Part shown: positions 18,635-28,200 of the stretch, piece by piece
How the letters are laid out: each line of letters begins with the position of its first letter
Position numbering within the stretch: position 1 is the first letter of the stretch
NCBI GenBank assembly: GCA_000720995.1
Contig: JOEL01000047.1
Coordinates: 1-50,561 of the forward strand
From: Streptomyces celluloflavus
GTDB taxonomy: Bacteria; Actinomycetota; Actinomycetes; Streptomycetales; Streptomycetaceae
DNA: 50,561 nucleotides
Direction of reading: 5' to 3'
Translations under genes and position numbers: made by a program
Notes under the pieces: generated by a model
The model's database searches: none
What the model saw: only the letters and a program-made list of their open reading frames with translations
What the model was told of the DNA's origin: nothing

Positions 18635-19990
18635 ATGAGCGACGTACAGAGCGGCGCCGATGCACCGGCCGGCGCGGTCGGCGGCCGCGCCGGGAAGCGC
18701 CGGAACCCGCTGGGCGGCCGTCCCTGGGTCGCGGCGGCCTTCCTGCTGCCCGCCCTGGTGCTGCTCGGCGCGCTGGTCGGCTATCCCATCGTCTTCTCCG
18801 TCTACCGCAGCCTGTTCGACGCGTCCGGCCACGGCTTCGTGGGGCTGGACAACTACGGCGAGCTGTTCTCGGACGACGGCATCCGCACGGCCCTGAAGAA
18901 CAACATCGTCTGGGTCGTGGTCGCGCCCACCGTCTCGACGGCGCTCGGCCTGATCTTCGCGGTGCTGACCGAGCGGGTCCGCTGGGGCACCGCCTTCAAG
19001 CTGGTCGTCTTCATGCCGATGGCGATCTCCATGCTGGCGGCCGGGATCATCTTCCGGCTGGTCTACGACCAGGCCCCGGAGCGCGGTGTCGCCAACGCGG
19101 TGGCGGTCGCCGTGCACGACACATTCGCCGATCCGGCGCCGTTCCCCGGTGCCAAACCGCGGCCGAACGCGGACCTCAAGGCGTCCGGCGGCGGCGCGTT
19201 CACCACCCGGTCGGCCGTCTCGGCGGCGTCCCCGGCGAATCTGCCGCTGGTCGCCGTCCAGCCGGACGATCTGCGCGGGGCGCGGCAGGCGGTGGCCGCC
19301 GGGCCGCGGCCCGGCATGATCACCGGGACGGCCTGGCTGGACTTCACCCGCGGTGGCGGCGGCCGGGCCGGTGTCATCGATCCGGGCGAGAAGGCGCTGG
19401 CGGGGCTGACGGTCGAGGCGGTCAAGGACGGCCGGGTCGTCGCGTCGGCGACGACGGCGGCCGACGGGACGTACGCGCTGCCCGCCGACCGGGCCGAGGG
19501 CGCCCGTATCCGGCTGCCCGCCGCGAACTTCGCCGCGGCCTACCACGGCGTCACCTGGCTCGGCCCGGCGCTGGTCACCCCGGCCATCATCGGCTCGTAC
19601 GTCTGGATGTGGGCCGGTTTCGCGATGGTGCTGATCGCCGCGGGGCTGGCGGGGATGCCGCGCGAACTGCTGGAGGCGGCGCGGGTGGACGGCGCGAACG
19701 AGTGGCAGATCTTTCGCCGGGTGACCGTGCCGCTGCTGGCGCCGGTCCTGGTGGTCGTGCTGGTCACGCTCATGATCAACGTGCTGAAGATCTTCGATCT
19801 GGTCTACATCATCGCGCCGGGCTCCAGCGTCAGGTCCGCCAATGTGCTCGCGCTCCAGCTCTTCCAGTCGTCCTTCGGTACGGATGTCGACGAGGGCCTG
19901 GGCAGTGCGATCGCCGTATTCCTGCTGCTGCTCGTGATGCCGGTGATGTACGTCAATCTCCGGCGTATTCAGAAGGAGCGTCGCCGATGA
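18635..19990 (+). CDS. Sugar ABC permease with a large extracytoplasmic insert
   Basis: The 451-aa product is a MalF-type inner-membrane permease, about 150 residues longer than usual. Helices near residues 32-55, 90-115 and 123-144 are followed by an insert of about 155 residues (145-300). The remaining helices then carry the EAARVDGANEWQIFRRVTVPLL coupling motif that docks on the ATPase. The insert includes a beta-rich section (about 227-300) with ITGTAWLDF, GVIDPGEKALAGLTVEAV and TTAADGTYALP, the pattern of CNA-B/SdrD-B or carboxypeptidase-regulatory-like Ig folds. Its position matches the periplasmic P2 loop of E. coli MalF. The start lies 37 bases after the lipoprotein stop. The 3' end overlaps the next gene by four bases. 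Confidence 0.92.
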   Translation: MSDVQSGADAPAGAVGGRAGKRRNPLGGRPWVAAAFLLPALVLLGALVGYPIVFSVYRSLFDASGHGFVGLDNYGELFSDDGIRTALKNNIVWVVVAPTVSTALGLIFAVLTERVRWGTAFKLVVFMPMAISMLAAGIIFRLVYDQAPERGVANAVAVAVHDTFADPAPFPGAKPRPNADLKASGGGAFTTRSAVSAASPANLPLVAVQPDDLRGARQAVAAGPRPGMITGTAWLDFTRGGGGRAGVIDPGEKALAGLTVEAVKDGRVVASATTAADGTYALPADRAEGARIRLPAANFAAAYHGVTWLGPALVTPAIIGSYVWMWAGFAMVLIAAGLAGMPRELLEAARVDGANEWQIFRRVTVPLLAPVLVVVLVTLMINVLKIFDLVYIIAPGSSVRSANVLALQLFQSSFGTDVDEGLGSAIAVFLLLLVMPVMYVNLRRIQKERRR

Positions 19991-20868
19991 CGACCCTGGA
20001 CGGCGCCGTACGGGGCAAGCAGTCGTTGGCCGCGCGGCTCGCGGCCCGGACCGGGGGCGGTGCGCTGCGGATCTTCCTGATCCTCGTCGCCCTCTTCTGG
20101 CTGATGCCCACCATCGGCCTGCTGCTGTCCTCGCTGCGCAGCCCGCAGCAGATCGCCGAGTCCGGCTGGTGGCAGGTCTTCTCCCAGCCGGCCCAGATCA
20201 CCTGGGAGAACTACAGCCGGCTGCTGGGCAACGAGAAGGTGATGGGCTCCCTGCTGACCACCGCGGCGATCACCGTGCCGGCGACGGTGCTGGTGGTCGT
20301 CATCGGGTCGCTGGCGGGTTACGCCTTCGCCTGGATGGACTTCCGCGGCCGCGACGGCTGGTTCCTGGTCGTCGTCGGGCTGCTGGTCGTCCCCGTACAG
20401 GTCGCGCTGATCCCGGTGGCGAAGCTCTTCGGGGCGGTGGGGCTCTTCGAGACGACGGCCGGGGTGGTCCTCTTCCATACCGCCTTCGGGCTGCCGTTCG
20501 CGGTGTTCCTGCTGCGGAACTTCTTCGCGGAGATCCCGCGCGAGCTGCTGGAGGCGGCCCGGCTGGACGGGGCGGGCGAACTGCGGCTGTTCACCCGGGT
20601 GGTGATGCCGCTGGGCGGGCCGGCCATCGCGTCGCTGGGCATCTTCCAGTTCCTGTGGGTGTGGAACGACATGCTGATCGCGCTGATCTTCGCGGACAGC
20701 GGCCATCCGCCGATCACCGTCGCCCTCCAGCAGGAGGTGCGGCAGTTCGGCAACAACATCGATGTGCTGGCGCCCGGCGCGTTCCTGTCGATGGTGGTGC
20801 CGCTGGTCGTCTTCTTCGCCTTCCAGCGGCAGTTCGTCTCGGGCGTGATGGCGGGTGCGGTGAAGTAA
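19987..20868 (+). CDS. Sugar ABC permease, MalG-type
   Basis: The 293-aa product is the second permease. It starts at MTTLDGAVRGK, with ATG overlapping the previous stop (ATGA) and AAGGAG ten bases before it, so it is translationally coupled. Six helices are visible, from IFLILVALFWLMPTIGLLL to AFLSMVVPLVVFFAF, and the ATPase-coupling loop EAARLDGAGELRLFTRVVMPL is intact. Length and topology are standard. No ATP-binding subunit gene follows; Streptomyces CUT1 systems normally share one MsiK-like ATPase encoded elsewhere, so the operon is probably complete. Confidence 0.94.
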   Translation: MTTLDGAVRGKQSLAARLAARTGGGALRIFLILVALFWLMPTIGLLLSSLRSPQQIAESGWWQVFSQPAQITWENYSRLLGNEKVMGSLLTTAAITVPATVLVVVIGSLAGYAFAWMDFRGRDGWFLVVVGLLVVPVQVALIPVAKLFGAVGLFETTAGVVLFHTAFGLPFAVFLLRNFFAEIPRELLEAARLDGAGELRLFTRVVMPLGGPAIASLGIFQFLWVWNDMLIALIFADSGHPPITVALQQEVRQFGNNIDVLAPGAFLSMVVPLVVFFAFQRQFVSGVMAGAVK

Positions 20869-20987
20869 AGCCGGTGGGCCCGGTCCGGCCGGATGCGCGC
20901 CATCCTCCGTTCACGTTCCTCTCCCTACGATGGCGGGCACCGTGAAACGCCGTCATCGATTCCCGATCGTCTGGAGACGGACCGCAC

Positions 20988-21944
20988 ATGACTGCCCCCA
21001 CCACGGACGGGAGCGCCGGCCCCCTCCCGCGCCCCACCCGGTTCTCCGATGTCAAAGGCTGGTTCTTCACCGCCGACCAGCTGCTCTTCGACTGGTTCCT
21101 CGCGCACCAGCGGGACCGGTCCGTACCGGGGGATCTGCTCGAACTGGGCGCCTATCTGGGCAAGAGCGCAATCTTCATGGGGGCGCGGCTGCGCGCCGGG
21201 GAGCGGTTCACGGTCTGCGACCTCTTCGACTCCCCCGCCGGGGACGCCCCCAACTCCCGGGAGATGCAGAAGTCCTATGCGACCTTGACCCGCCGTGCCT
21301 TCGAGGCCAACTACCTCGCGTTCCACGACGAGTTGCCCGCCATCGTGCAGGGCCCCAGCTCCGCCGTCCGGGAGCATGTCGCGGACGGTACGGTGCGGTT
21401 CGCCCATATCGACGCCTCGCATCTGTACGAGCATGTGCACGGCGACATCCTGGCGGCGCGTGAACTGCTCACCGGCAGCGGTGTCGTCGTCCTGGACGAC
21501 TACCGCGCCGAGCACTGCCCGGGGGTGGCCGCCGCCACCTGGCAGGCGGTGGCCACCGAGGGGCTGCGTCCCCTCTGCATCACCGGCACCAAGTTCTACG
21601 GGACCTGGGGCGACCCCGAGCCCTACCGGACCGCGCTGCTCGGCTGGCTCACCGGCCGCGCCGGGATCTGGCACGAGGTGCAGTCCGTGCACGGCGCCCC
21701 GCTGATCCGGCTGAGCGCCAAGGGCGCCGCGGAGCCCGCCCACCCGGTCTCCCGCCACCCGGCGGCCGCCGAGCCGCAGCCGCCGTCCGTACCGCGGCAG
21801 CGGGCCCCGCAATCGGCCGCGGCCCGCCCGTCGTCCCGTCCGCGCCGCGGTCCGCTGCGCCGCGCCGCGCTCAATGTCCTGCCGCCCGTCGTGACGAAGG
21901 CGATCGTGGCCGCGCGGCACCGGTCCCGGTCCGCACCCCGCTGA
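20988..21944 (+). CDS. Class I SAM-dependent methyltransferase (TylF/Methyltransf_24-like)
   Basis: The 318-aa product has the Rossmann motif I DLLELGAYLGKSAIFMG (about residues 46-62), a motif around FTVCDLFDSP and an acidic motif VRFAHIDASHLYEHVHGDI. Together these recall the macrocin-O-methyltransferase/TylF and related families that methylate sugars or small molecules. The last ~75 residues are a Pro/Arg-rich basic tail without clear fold. GGAGACGG lies upstream of the ATG. It opens the glycopolymer region and ends 19 bases from the convergent second methyltransferase, so a role in methylating a surface sugar is plausible but not shown. Confidence 0.82.
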   Translation: MTAPTTDGSAGPLPRPTRFSDVKGWFFTADQLLFDWFLAHQRDRSVPGDLLELGAYLGKSAIFMGARLRAGERFTVCDLFDSPAGDAPNSREMQKSYATLTRRAFEANYLAFHDELPAIVQGPSSAVREHVADGTVRFAHIDASHLYEHVHGDILAARELLTGSGVVVLDDYRAEHCPGVAAATWQAVATEGLRPLCITGTKFYGTWGDPEPYRTALLGWLTGRAGIWHEVQSVHGAPLIRLSAKGAAEPAHPVSRHPAAAEPQPPSVPRQRAPQSAAARPSSRPRRGPLRRAALNVLPPVVTKAIVAARHRSRSAPR

Positions 21945-21963
21945 CCGGCCGGTCACCGCTCCC

Positions 21964-22647
21964 TCACCGCTCCCGCGGCACCTGCCCGACCAGGACGAAC
22001 GCGTTGGCGCCGAGGAACCGCCCGGCCGGCCGCGGGAGCGGGGCCGAATAGGTACGCCGGACGGCCAGGCCCACGGACTCGGCGAAGCAGCGCAGCAGTG
22101 TGAAGTCGGTGAAGCGGACCGGGGCCGTCTCGGCGCGGTGGCCGGCCTCCTGCGGGGTGATCAGCAGGACGCCGCCGCCCGGCCGCACATACGGCAGGTA
22201 GGCCCGCAGCAGGCCCTCGACCTGCTCGTCGTCCAGATGCTCCAGCACCTGTGCGCAGAGCAGCGCGTCGAAGCCGCCGGGCCGGGCGTGCGGGCCCGCG
22301 AGGAACGCGTCGGGGGTGTACGCGGTGAGCCCGCGGGCCCGGCAGCGTGCCACCGAGCGCGGATCGTGGTCCACACCGGCGCTGCCCGGCGCACAGCGGG
22401 CGAGGGTGTCGCCCGTCCCGCAGCCGATGTCCAGCACCCGCCCGCGGCCGATCCGCCGCAGTTGCCCGCGGTAGGGCGGTCCGGTGGTCAGCAGCCGGGC
22501 GATGCCCGGTCCCTCCCGGGCCGGCAGCCGCGCGGTGGAGGCGTGCGGCTCGGTGCCCGGGGCGGCCGGGCTCCGTGCGGCGCCGGTGACGGACGCGGCG
22601 GCTTCGGGGCGGTCGGTGGCGGCGGGGCTGTCGGTTCGGCCGGGCAT
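21964..22647 (-). CDS. Class I SAM-dependent methyltransferase
   Basis: The 227-aa product has a clear SAM-binding motif I GRVLDIGCGTGDTLA (about residues 67-81). Later motifs are FDALLCAQVLEHLDDEQVEGLL and the post-motif PGGGVLLITPQEAGH. It belongs to the Methyltransf_11/23 group. The first ~50 residues are Ala/Gly/Pro-rich and variable, so the start is uncertain. It lies 225 bases downstream of the GT2-TagF gene on the same strand and may be co-transcribed. The target is unknown; a sugar or lipid-linked glycan is likely from context only. Confidence 0.85.
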   Translation of the reverse strand: MPGRTDSPAATDRPEAAASVTGAARSPAAPGTEPHASTARLPAREGPGIARLLTTGPPYRGQLRRIGRGRVLDIGCGTGDTLARCAPGSAGVDHDPRSVARCRARGLTAYTPDAFLAGPHARPGGFDALLCAQVLEHLDDEQVEGLLRAYLPYVRPGGGVLLITPQEAGHRAETAPVRFTDFTLLRCFAESVGLAVRRTYSAPLPRPAGRFLGANAFVLVGQVPRER

Positions 22648-22872
22648 CGGCTCGCGATCACCTTTCCTGGGGCACGGCTTCCTGGGGCACGGCGCGTAAC
22701 ACGCCGTGGCTATGCGTCGGAGCTGCCGGGGCTGCCCGGTCCGCCGACGGCTGTCCGCGCCGGGTCCACGGCGTCCGGAACGGGTCTACCGGCATCCGGC
22801 CGGGCCCGCCCGTGCGCCGCGCCGACCGCCGCCCGCCGCTCCCCGGCCCGGCGGCGCCCCGGCCACCGCGCC

Positions 22873-25119
22873 TCACACCCCCGCGCCGAGCAGCCGGCCG
22901 GTGTCCTCGGCCGCGGCCGGGGCGGGCGCCGCGGTCCGCTCCGCCGCCGGCAGCGGCGGCAGCAGCTCGTCCTCGCCGAGGAGCACCCGGCGCACCACGC
23001 GTTCGGCCGCCTGCCCGTCGTCGTAGGGGCAGAAGCGGTCGCGGAAGGCGGCCCGCAGCCGGGCGGCCCGCGGTCCGGCCCAGCGGCCGGAGTGGAAGGC
23101 GTCGGCGAGGGAGTTCTCGTCGTCGGCGACGACCCCGGGGGTGTCGCCCGGTTCGCCGGAGAGCAGATCGACATAGACGCCGCGGGCGAGCCGGTAGGTC
23201 TCCCAGTCGCCGGAGTGCACCACGATCGGCCGGTCCAGGCAGGCGTAGTCGAAGAGCAGCGAGGAGAAATCGCAGAGCAGCGCGTCGGAGGCCAGACACA
23301 GTTCCTCGACCGACGGGTACCGGGAGACGTCGAGGAGGGTGCCGGCGTCCTGGAGGGCGGCGAGCCGGGCGTCCGGGCCGTAGTACGGATGGGCGCGGAC
23401 CAGGAGCTGGTGGCCGGGGCCGAGGTTGCGGCTGAGCCGTTCCAGGTCGAGCGGCGGGGTGAAACCGCGGGTGTAGTCGCGGTGGGTGGGGGCGTAGAGG
23501 ACGGCCGTGGTGCCCGGGAGGATGCCCAGCCGGGCCCGGAGCGCGCGGACGTCGGCGGCGGTGGCGGTGAAGAAGGCGTCGTTGCGCGGGTATCCGGTGG
23601 GCAGCGTCTCGTATCCGCTGGGGTAGACCCGCTCCCAGATCTCGCCGGAGTGCGGGTTGGCGCTGAGGCTGTAGTCCCACTGGTCGGCGTGGTCCAGCAG
23701 CCGGGTGAAGCTGACGCCGGCCGCCGCCGCGGGGTAGCGGCGCAGGTCCATGCCCATGGTCTTGAGCGGTGTGCCGTGGTGGGTCTGGAGGTAGATCTGC
23801 TCCCGCCGTTTGTGGAAGGGGCCGCCGAAGTCCGCGTTGTTGACGAGGTACTTGGCGCGGGCCAGCACCTCCCAGTAGCGCCGCGAGCCCACCACGACGT
23901 GGTCCACCCCGGCCGGTACGCCCGCCCGGTCGCGTTCGCGCACGGCCCAGACGCCGTGCAGCTGCGGCGCGATCTCCCGGGCCTTGCGGTAGACGGCGGC
24001 CGGGTTGCAGTACACGCCGCGGCTGCCGTATGCGCCGTACAGGACGAGGTCGTCGTCCACCGGGCGGCGCAGCTGGAGCCGGTAGTAGCGCTCGTACGCG
24101 GTGCGGGTGGCGGCCTCGCGGCGGGTGCGCAGCCGCTCGGCGGCGGTGCGGCGCAGCACGTCGGCGCCGCGCAGCGAGCGGAAGCCGCCGTACGAGCCGA
24201 GCCCGGCGGGGAGCGGGGCGCCCGGCGGGCGGTGCCGGCGCAGCGTGCGGGCGGCGGCGCGGTGGAAGTCGGCGCGGTCGGCGGGGGTGATGCGGGCGGT
24301 GTCGGTGAGGATGGCGAGGAGGTGGCGGGCGGCCTCGCCGTGGAGCACGGGGGCCAGGGTGGCGGCGTGCGGGTGGCGGGCGACGCGGGCGAGGAGTTCG
24401 TCGTAGCGGTCGACGGCGACGAGGTGGTGGCGTCCGGGGGTGGTCGAGGCGCTGCCGCGGCGGCGTCGGCGCCAGGTGACGCAGACCCGGTCGAGGGCGG
24501 CGATCCGGTCGGCGGTCAGCAGCGTCTCGAAGGCGACCGGGAGGTCCTCGTACGGGCCGTCGGCGAACGCGAACGCCCGCTCGCACCAGACGTCGCGGCG
24601 CACGGCGCGGTTCCAGGCGGCGGGCAGCACACCGAGCACGGCGGGGCGCTCGACGGCGGTGAAGACCCCGGCGGCTCCTGAGGCGGCGGCGCCCGCCGCG
24701 GCGGCCAGGAACTCGCCGTCGCCGCCGGGCCGTACCCGCTCCCACACGTCCGTCCGCTCGTGGTCCCACAGCAGCACGTCCGGGTCGCCGGTGGCCCGCA
24801 GCCGCCGGTCGATGGCGGTCAGCGCGTCGGGGGCGAGGGTGTCGTCGCCGTCGAGGAAGAGCAGATAGTCGCCGCGGGCGCGGGCCGCCCCGGCGTTCCG
24901 GGCCGGGCCCGCGCCGCCCGCCCGCGCCAGGTGCACCGGCAGCACGCGGGGGTCGCGGCCCGCGTACTCGTCGATGATCGCGCCGCCCGCGTCCGCCGAG
25001 CAGTCGTCGACGGCGATCAGTTCCAGGTCCGTGAACGGCTGGCCGAGGACGGACCGGAGGCAGCCGCGGAGGAATCCCTGCACGCTGCGGGCGGGGACGA
25101 TGACGCTGAATCGGGGCAT
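22873..25119 (-). CDS. GT2 glycosyltransferase fused to CDP-glycerol glycerophosphotransferase (TagF-like)
   Basis: The 748-aa product begins MPRFSVIVPARSVQG; the longer start at 25182 has no conserved leader. Residues ~3-260 are a GT2 domain with ELIAVDDCSADAG and the metal-binding LFLDGDD. Residues ~370-715 match the TagF/TarL-type glycerophosphotransferase fold (Glyphos_transf), with VLYGAYGSRGVYCNPAAVY, QTHHGTPLKTMGMDL, NPHSGEIWERVYPSGY, YAPTHRDYTRGF and DALLCDFSSLLFDYACLDRP. Such enzymes build polyol-phosphate chains of teichoic acids at the inner membrane face from CDP-activated polyol. The gene is divergent from a second, longer homologue starting at 25298. Reaction class is firm; the real donor (CDP-glycerol or another CDP-polyol) is not known. 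Confidence 0.9.
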   Translation of the reverse strand: MPRFSVIVPARSVQGFLRGCLRSVLGQPFTDLELIAVDDCSADAGGAIIDEYAGRDPRVLPVHLARAGGAGPARNAGAARARGDYLLFLDGDDTLAPDALTAIDRRLRATGDPDVLLWDHERTDVWERVRPGGDGEFLAAAAGAAASGAAGVFTAVERPAVLGVLPAAWNRAVRRDVWCERAFAFADGPYEDLPVAFETLLTADRIAALDRVCVTWRRRRRGSASTTPGRHHLVAVDRYDELLARVARHPHAATLAPVLHGEAARHLLAILTDTARITPADRADFHRAAARTLRRHRPPGAPLPAGLGSYGGFRSLRGADVLRRTAAERLRTRREAATRTAYERYYRLQLRRPVDDDLVLYGAYGSRGVYCNPAAVYRKAREIAPQLHGVWAVRERDRAGVPAGVDHVVVGSRRYWEVLARAKYLVNNADFGGPFHKRREQIYLQTHHGTPLKTMGMDLRRYPAAAAGVSFTRLLDHADQWDYSLSANPHSGEIWERVYPSGYETLPTGYPRNDAFFTATAADVRALRARLGILPGTTAVLYAPTHRDYTRGFTPPLDLERLSRNLGPGHQLLVRAHPYYGPDARLAALQDAGTLLDVSRYPSVEELCLASDALLCDFSSLLFDYACLDRPIVVHSGDWETYRLARGVYVDLLSGEPGDTPGVVADDENSLADAFHSGRWAGPRAARLRAAFRDRFCPYDDGQAAERVVRRVLLGEDELLPPLPAAERTAAPAPAAAEDTGRLLGAGV

Positions 25120-25297
25120 GGCCATCCCGTGGATCGAGGCACACAAACGCCGGACGAACGCCGAGCGTAGCCACGCGGACACAGCGTGTCGATCATCCTC
25201 CTCACCCTTTCAGCGCAGATCCGGTGACCGCGCCGCCGATGGCCGAGTTGAAGGCCCCGTCCCGTGATTCGCCTGTCCGGAAAGGCTCGGTCCGCGT

Positions 25298-28200
25298 ATG
25301 AAGCCTCGGCTCACCGTCGTCGTCCCGGTCCCTCGCGCCGAGGGATCCGAGCGGAACATGGAGGAGTGTCTGGAGTCGGTGGCGGCGCAGACGCTGGCCG
25401 AACTGGACGTGGTGCTGGTGGACGCCGGGCCCGCGGACACCGGACCCGCGCCGGACGCGCCCGCGGACGCCGGGCACGCCCTCGCCCGCCGGTTCGCCGA
25501 GCGCGACCCGCGGTTCCGGATCGTCCGGCAGCCCGGCGGCGCCCCGGGTCCCGGCGCCGCCCGCAACACCGGCGCCCGGCACGCCTATCCGGACACCGGC
25601 TATCTCGCCTTCCTGGACGCCGACGACGTGCTGCTGCCGCGCGCGTACGACAACCTCGTCGGCCTGCTGGAGAGGTCCGGCGCGGACTTCGCGACCGGCA
25701 ACGTCTACCGGCTCGGCGCGGCCGGCCGCAGCCAGTCCGCGCGCCATCCGGCCGGCCGCGAGACCGCGCTGCGCACCCACATCACCGAGGACCTCACCCT
25801 GCTCCGCGACCACTTCGCCCGGAACAAGGTCTTCCGCCGCGCCTTCTGGGACCGGCACCACCTCGCCTTCCCCGAGGGCGAATGGTGCGAGGACGCGGCG
25901 CTGACGCTGCCCGCGCACTTCCTCGCCGACGCGGTGGACGTCCTGCACGAGCACGTCTGCTATCACCGCCTCCCGGAGGGCCCCGGCGGCCACCGGCGGC
26001 TCGACGCGGCGGGCGTACGGGACCGGTTCGCGGCGGTGGCCGCCGTCCGCGGCTTCCTCGCCGACCCGGGCCGCACCCGCTGGACCGCCCATCTGCGCGA
26101 CTACGACCGCTCCCAGCTCGCCGACGAGTTGCCCGGCCTGATCGAGGCGCTGCCGGCGGCCGGTCCCGAGGTCCGGGCCGCGTTCCTGGAGTGCGCCCGC
26201 GGCTTCGCCCGCCGCGTGGAGCCGCGGCTGTTCCGCGCGCTCCCGGTGGAGCTGCGGATGCGCTGGTACCTGATCCGCGCCGGGCGGCTCGCGGAGCTGC
26301 TGGCGCTGCTGGCGCACGAGGCGCGCGATCCGGCCGGCTTCACGGTCGCCGGGCCGCCGCTGCACAAGCGGGCGGTGCCGTCGGTGACGCCCGCGCTGGA
26401 TCTGCCGCCGGGGGTGACCCGGCTGGAGCGCGCCGACTTCCCCGTCCGGGCGCGGGTGACGGAGGCGGTGTGGCGGGACGGTGCGCTGCTGCTGCGCGGC
26501 TACGCCGCCATCCGCAATCTGCCCGCGCCGTCCCGGCACAGCTATCTGCGGACGATGGTGCTGGCCCACGGGCGGCGCCGGATCCTGCTGCCGCTGCGGC
26601 CGGTGGAGATGGCGCGGGCGACCGCCGACTCCGGCCAGGAGCAGCACTGTTACGACTGGTCCGGTTTCGAGGTCCGGATCGATCCGGGCCGGCTGCGCGG
26701 GGCCGGCCGCCGGGCGGCGGGCGACTGGACGGTGGGGGTGCTCCTCGCGTCGGCCGGTGTGGTGCGGGCCGGGGCGCTGAGCGCGGCGGACACCGGGTCG
26801 GGCGCCGCGCCGGGCACCTACGAGGCGGGCGGGGGCGTACGAATCACCCCTCGGTACGCGGACGGGAAGCTGCTGCTGACCGTCGGGCGCCCGGCCCGCC
26901 GGCTGGCCGGGCACCACGCGGCGGCGGCCGGCGCCCTGGACCTGACCGTCACCGCGCCCGGCCCGCCCCCGGCCGCGCTGCGGCTGACCCACCGGGGCAC
27001 CGGCACGGTGGTGTCCTTCCCGGTGGAGCCGGGGGGTGCCGAAGGGGCTGCGGCGGGCGGGCCGGCGGTCCCGGACGCCGCGCCCGCCCGCCCCCGCCGC
27101 CTGACCGTCCGGATCCGCCTCGACGCCCTCGCCGCCGCCCGGCCCACCCGGGACGGCGCGCCGCGGGCGATCCCGCCGGCGCACACCGAGACCTGGTCCC
27201 CCGAGCTGGTCCTGGCCGACGGCGCCACCGACCGCATCGCCTGCACACCGGGGCTCGCGCCGGTCGCGTATCCGCTCTCGCACGGCCGCGAGCTGGTCGT
27301 CGCGGCCACCGCCGCCGGGTATCTCGTCCTGCACGACCGCACCCCGCAGCCGTTCCTGGACCGGGCCGTCTGGCGGGCGGACGGCACCCTGCTGGTGGCC
27401 GGTGGGCTGCCGGACGCCGCGCCGCACGCCACGGAGCTGGTCCTCAAGCACGGTGCGCACGCCGCCGAGTCGGCCTTCCCCACCACCCACGACGGCGGCC
27501 GGTTCCACTGCGCGCTGCCGCTCGGCGCGCTCCCCTCGCTCGCCGGGGCGCTGCCGCTGCGCGAGGGCCGCTGGACGCTGCATCTGCGCGAGCACGGCGC
27601 GGCCGGCTCGCTCCTGGACGCCCCGGTCCGCTGCACACCCACCCTCTTCGACGGGCTGCCCGCCACCCGTACGGTCCGCGGCAAGCCGCTGACCCTCGAC
27701 CGGCACCGGCACGACGAGGCGTTCGTCCTGGCCGGCCCGGCGCTGCCCGCCACCGACCGCGGCCCCTACCGCCGCCGGGTGCTGCGCGAACAGCACTATC
27801 CGCTGCACCGCACCCGCCCGCTGCGCGACACCGTCCTCTACAGCAGCTTCGGCGGCCGCGCCTACGGCGACTCACCGCGCGCCGTGCACGAGGAACTGGT
27901 GCGCAGGGGGGCGGATGTGGACCATCTGTGGGCGGTGCGCGACGCCCAGAGCACGGTGCCGGGGACCGCCCGCGCGGTGCTGGTCGGCAGCGCCGAGTGG
28001 CACGGCGCGCTGGCGCACAGCCGGTGGATCGTCACCAACACCCATCTGCCCGCGTGGTTCACCCGCCGCGGCGGCCAGACCGTCGTCCAGACCTGGCACG
28101 GCACCCCGCTCAAGCGCATCGGCGCCGATCTGGCCGGCACGCTCTGCGCGGGGCTGGCGCATCTGGCGCCGCGGCCGCGGCTCGGCCGGCAGTGGAGCGT

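Noticed and set aside
22138-24681. 847-codon plus-strand ORF opposite the methyltransferase and GT2-TagF genes
   Set aside because: It is a low-complexity Gly/Val/Ala-rich shadow frame running across two real minus-strand genes and their intergenic gap.
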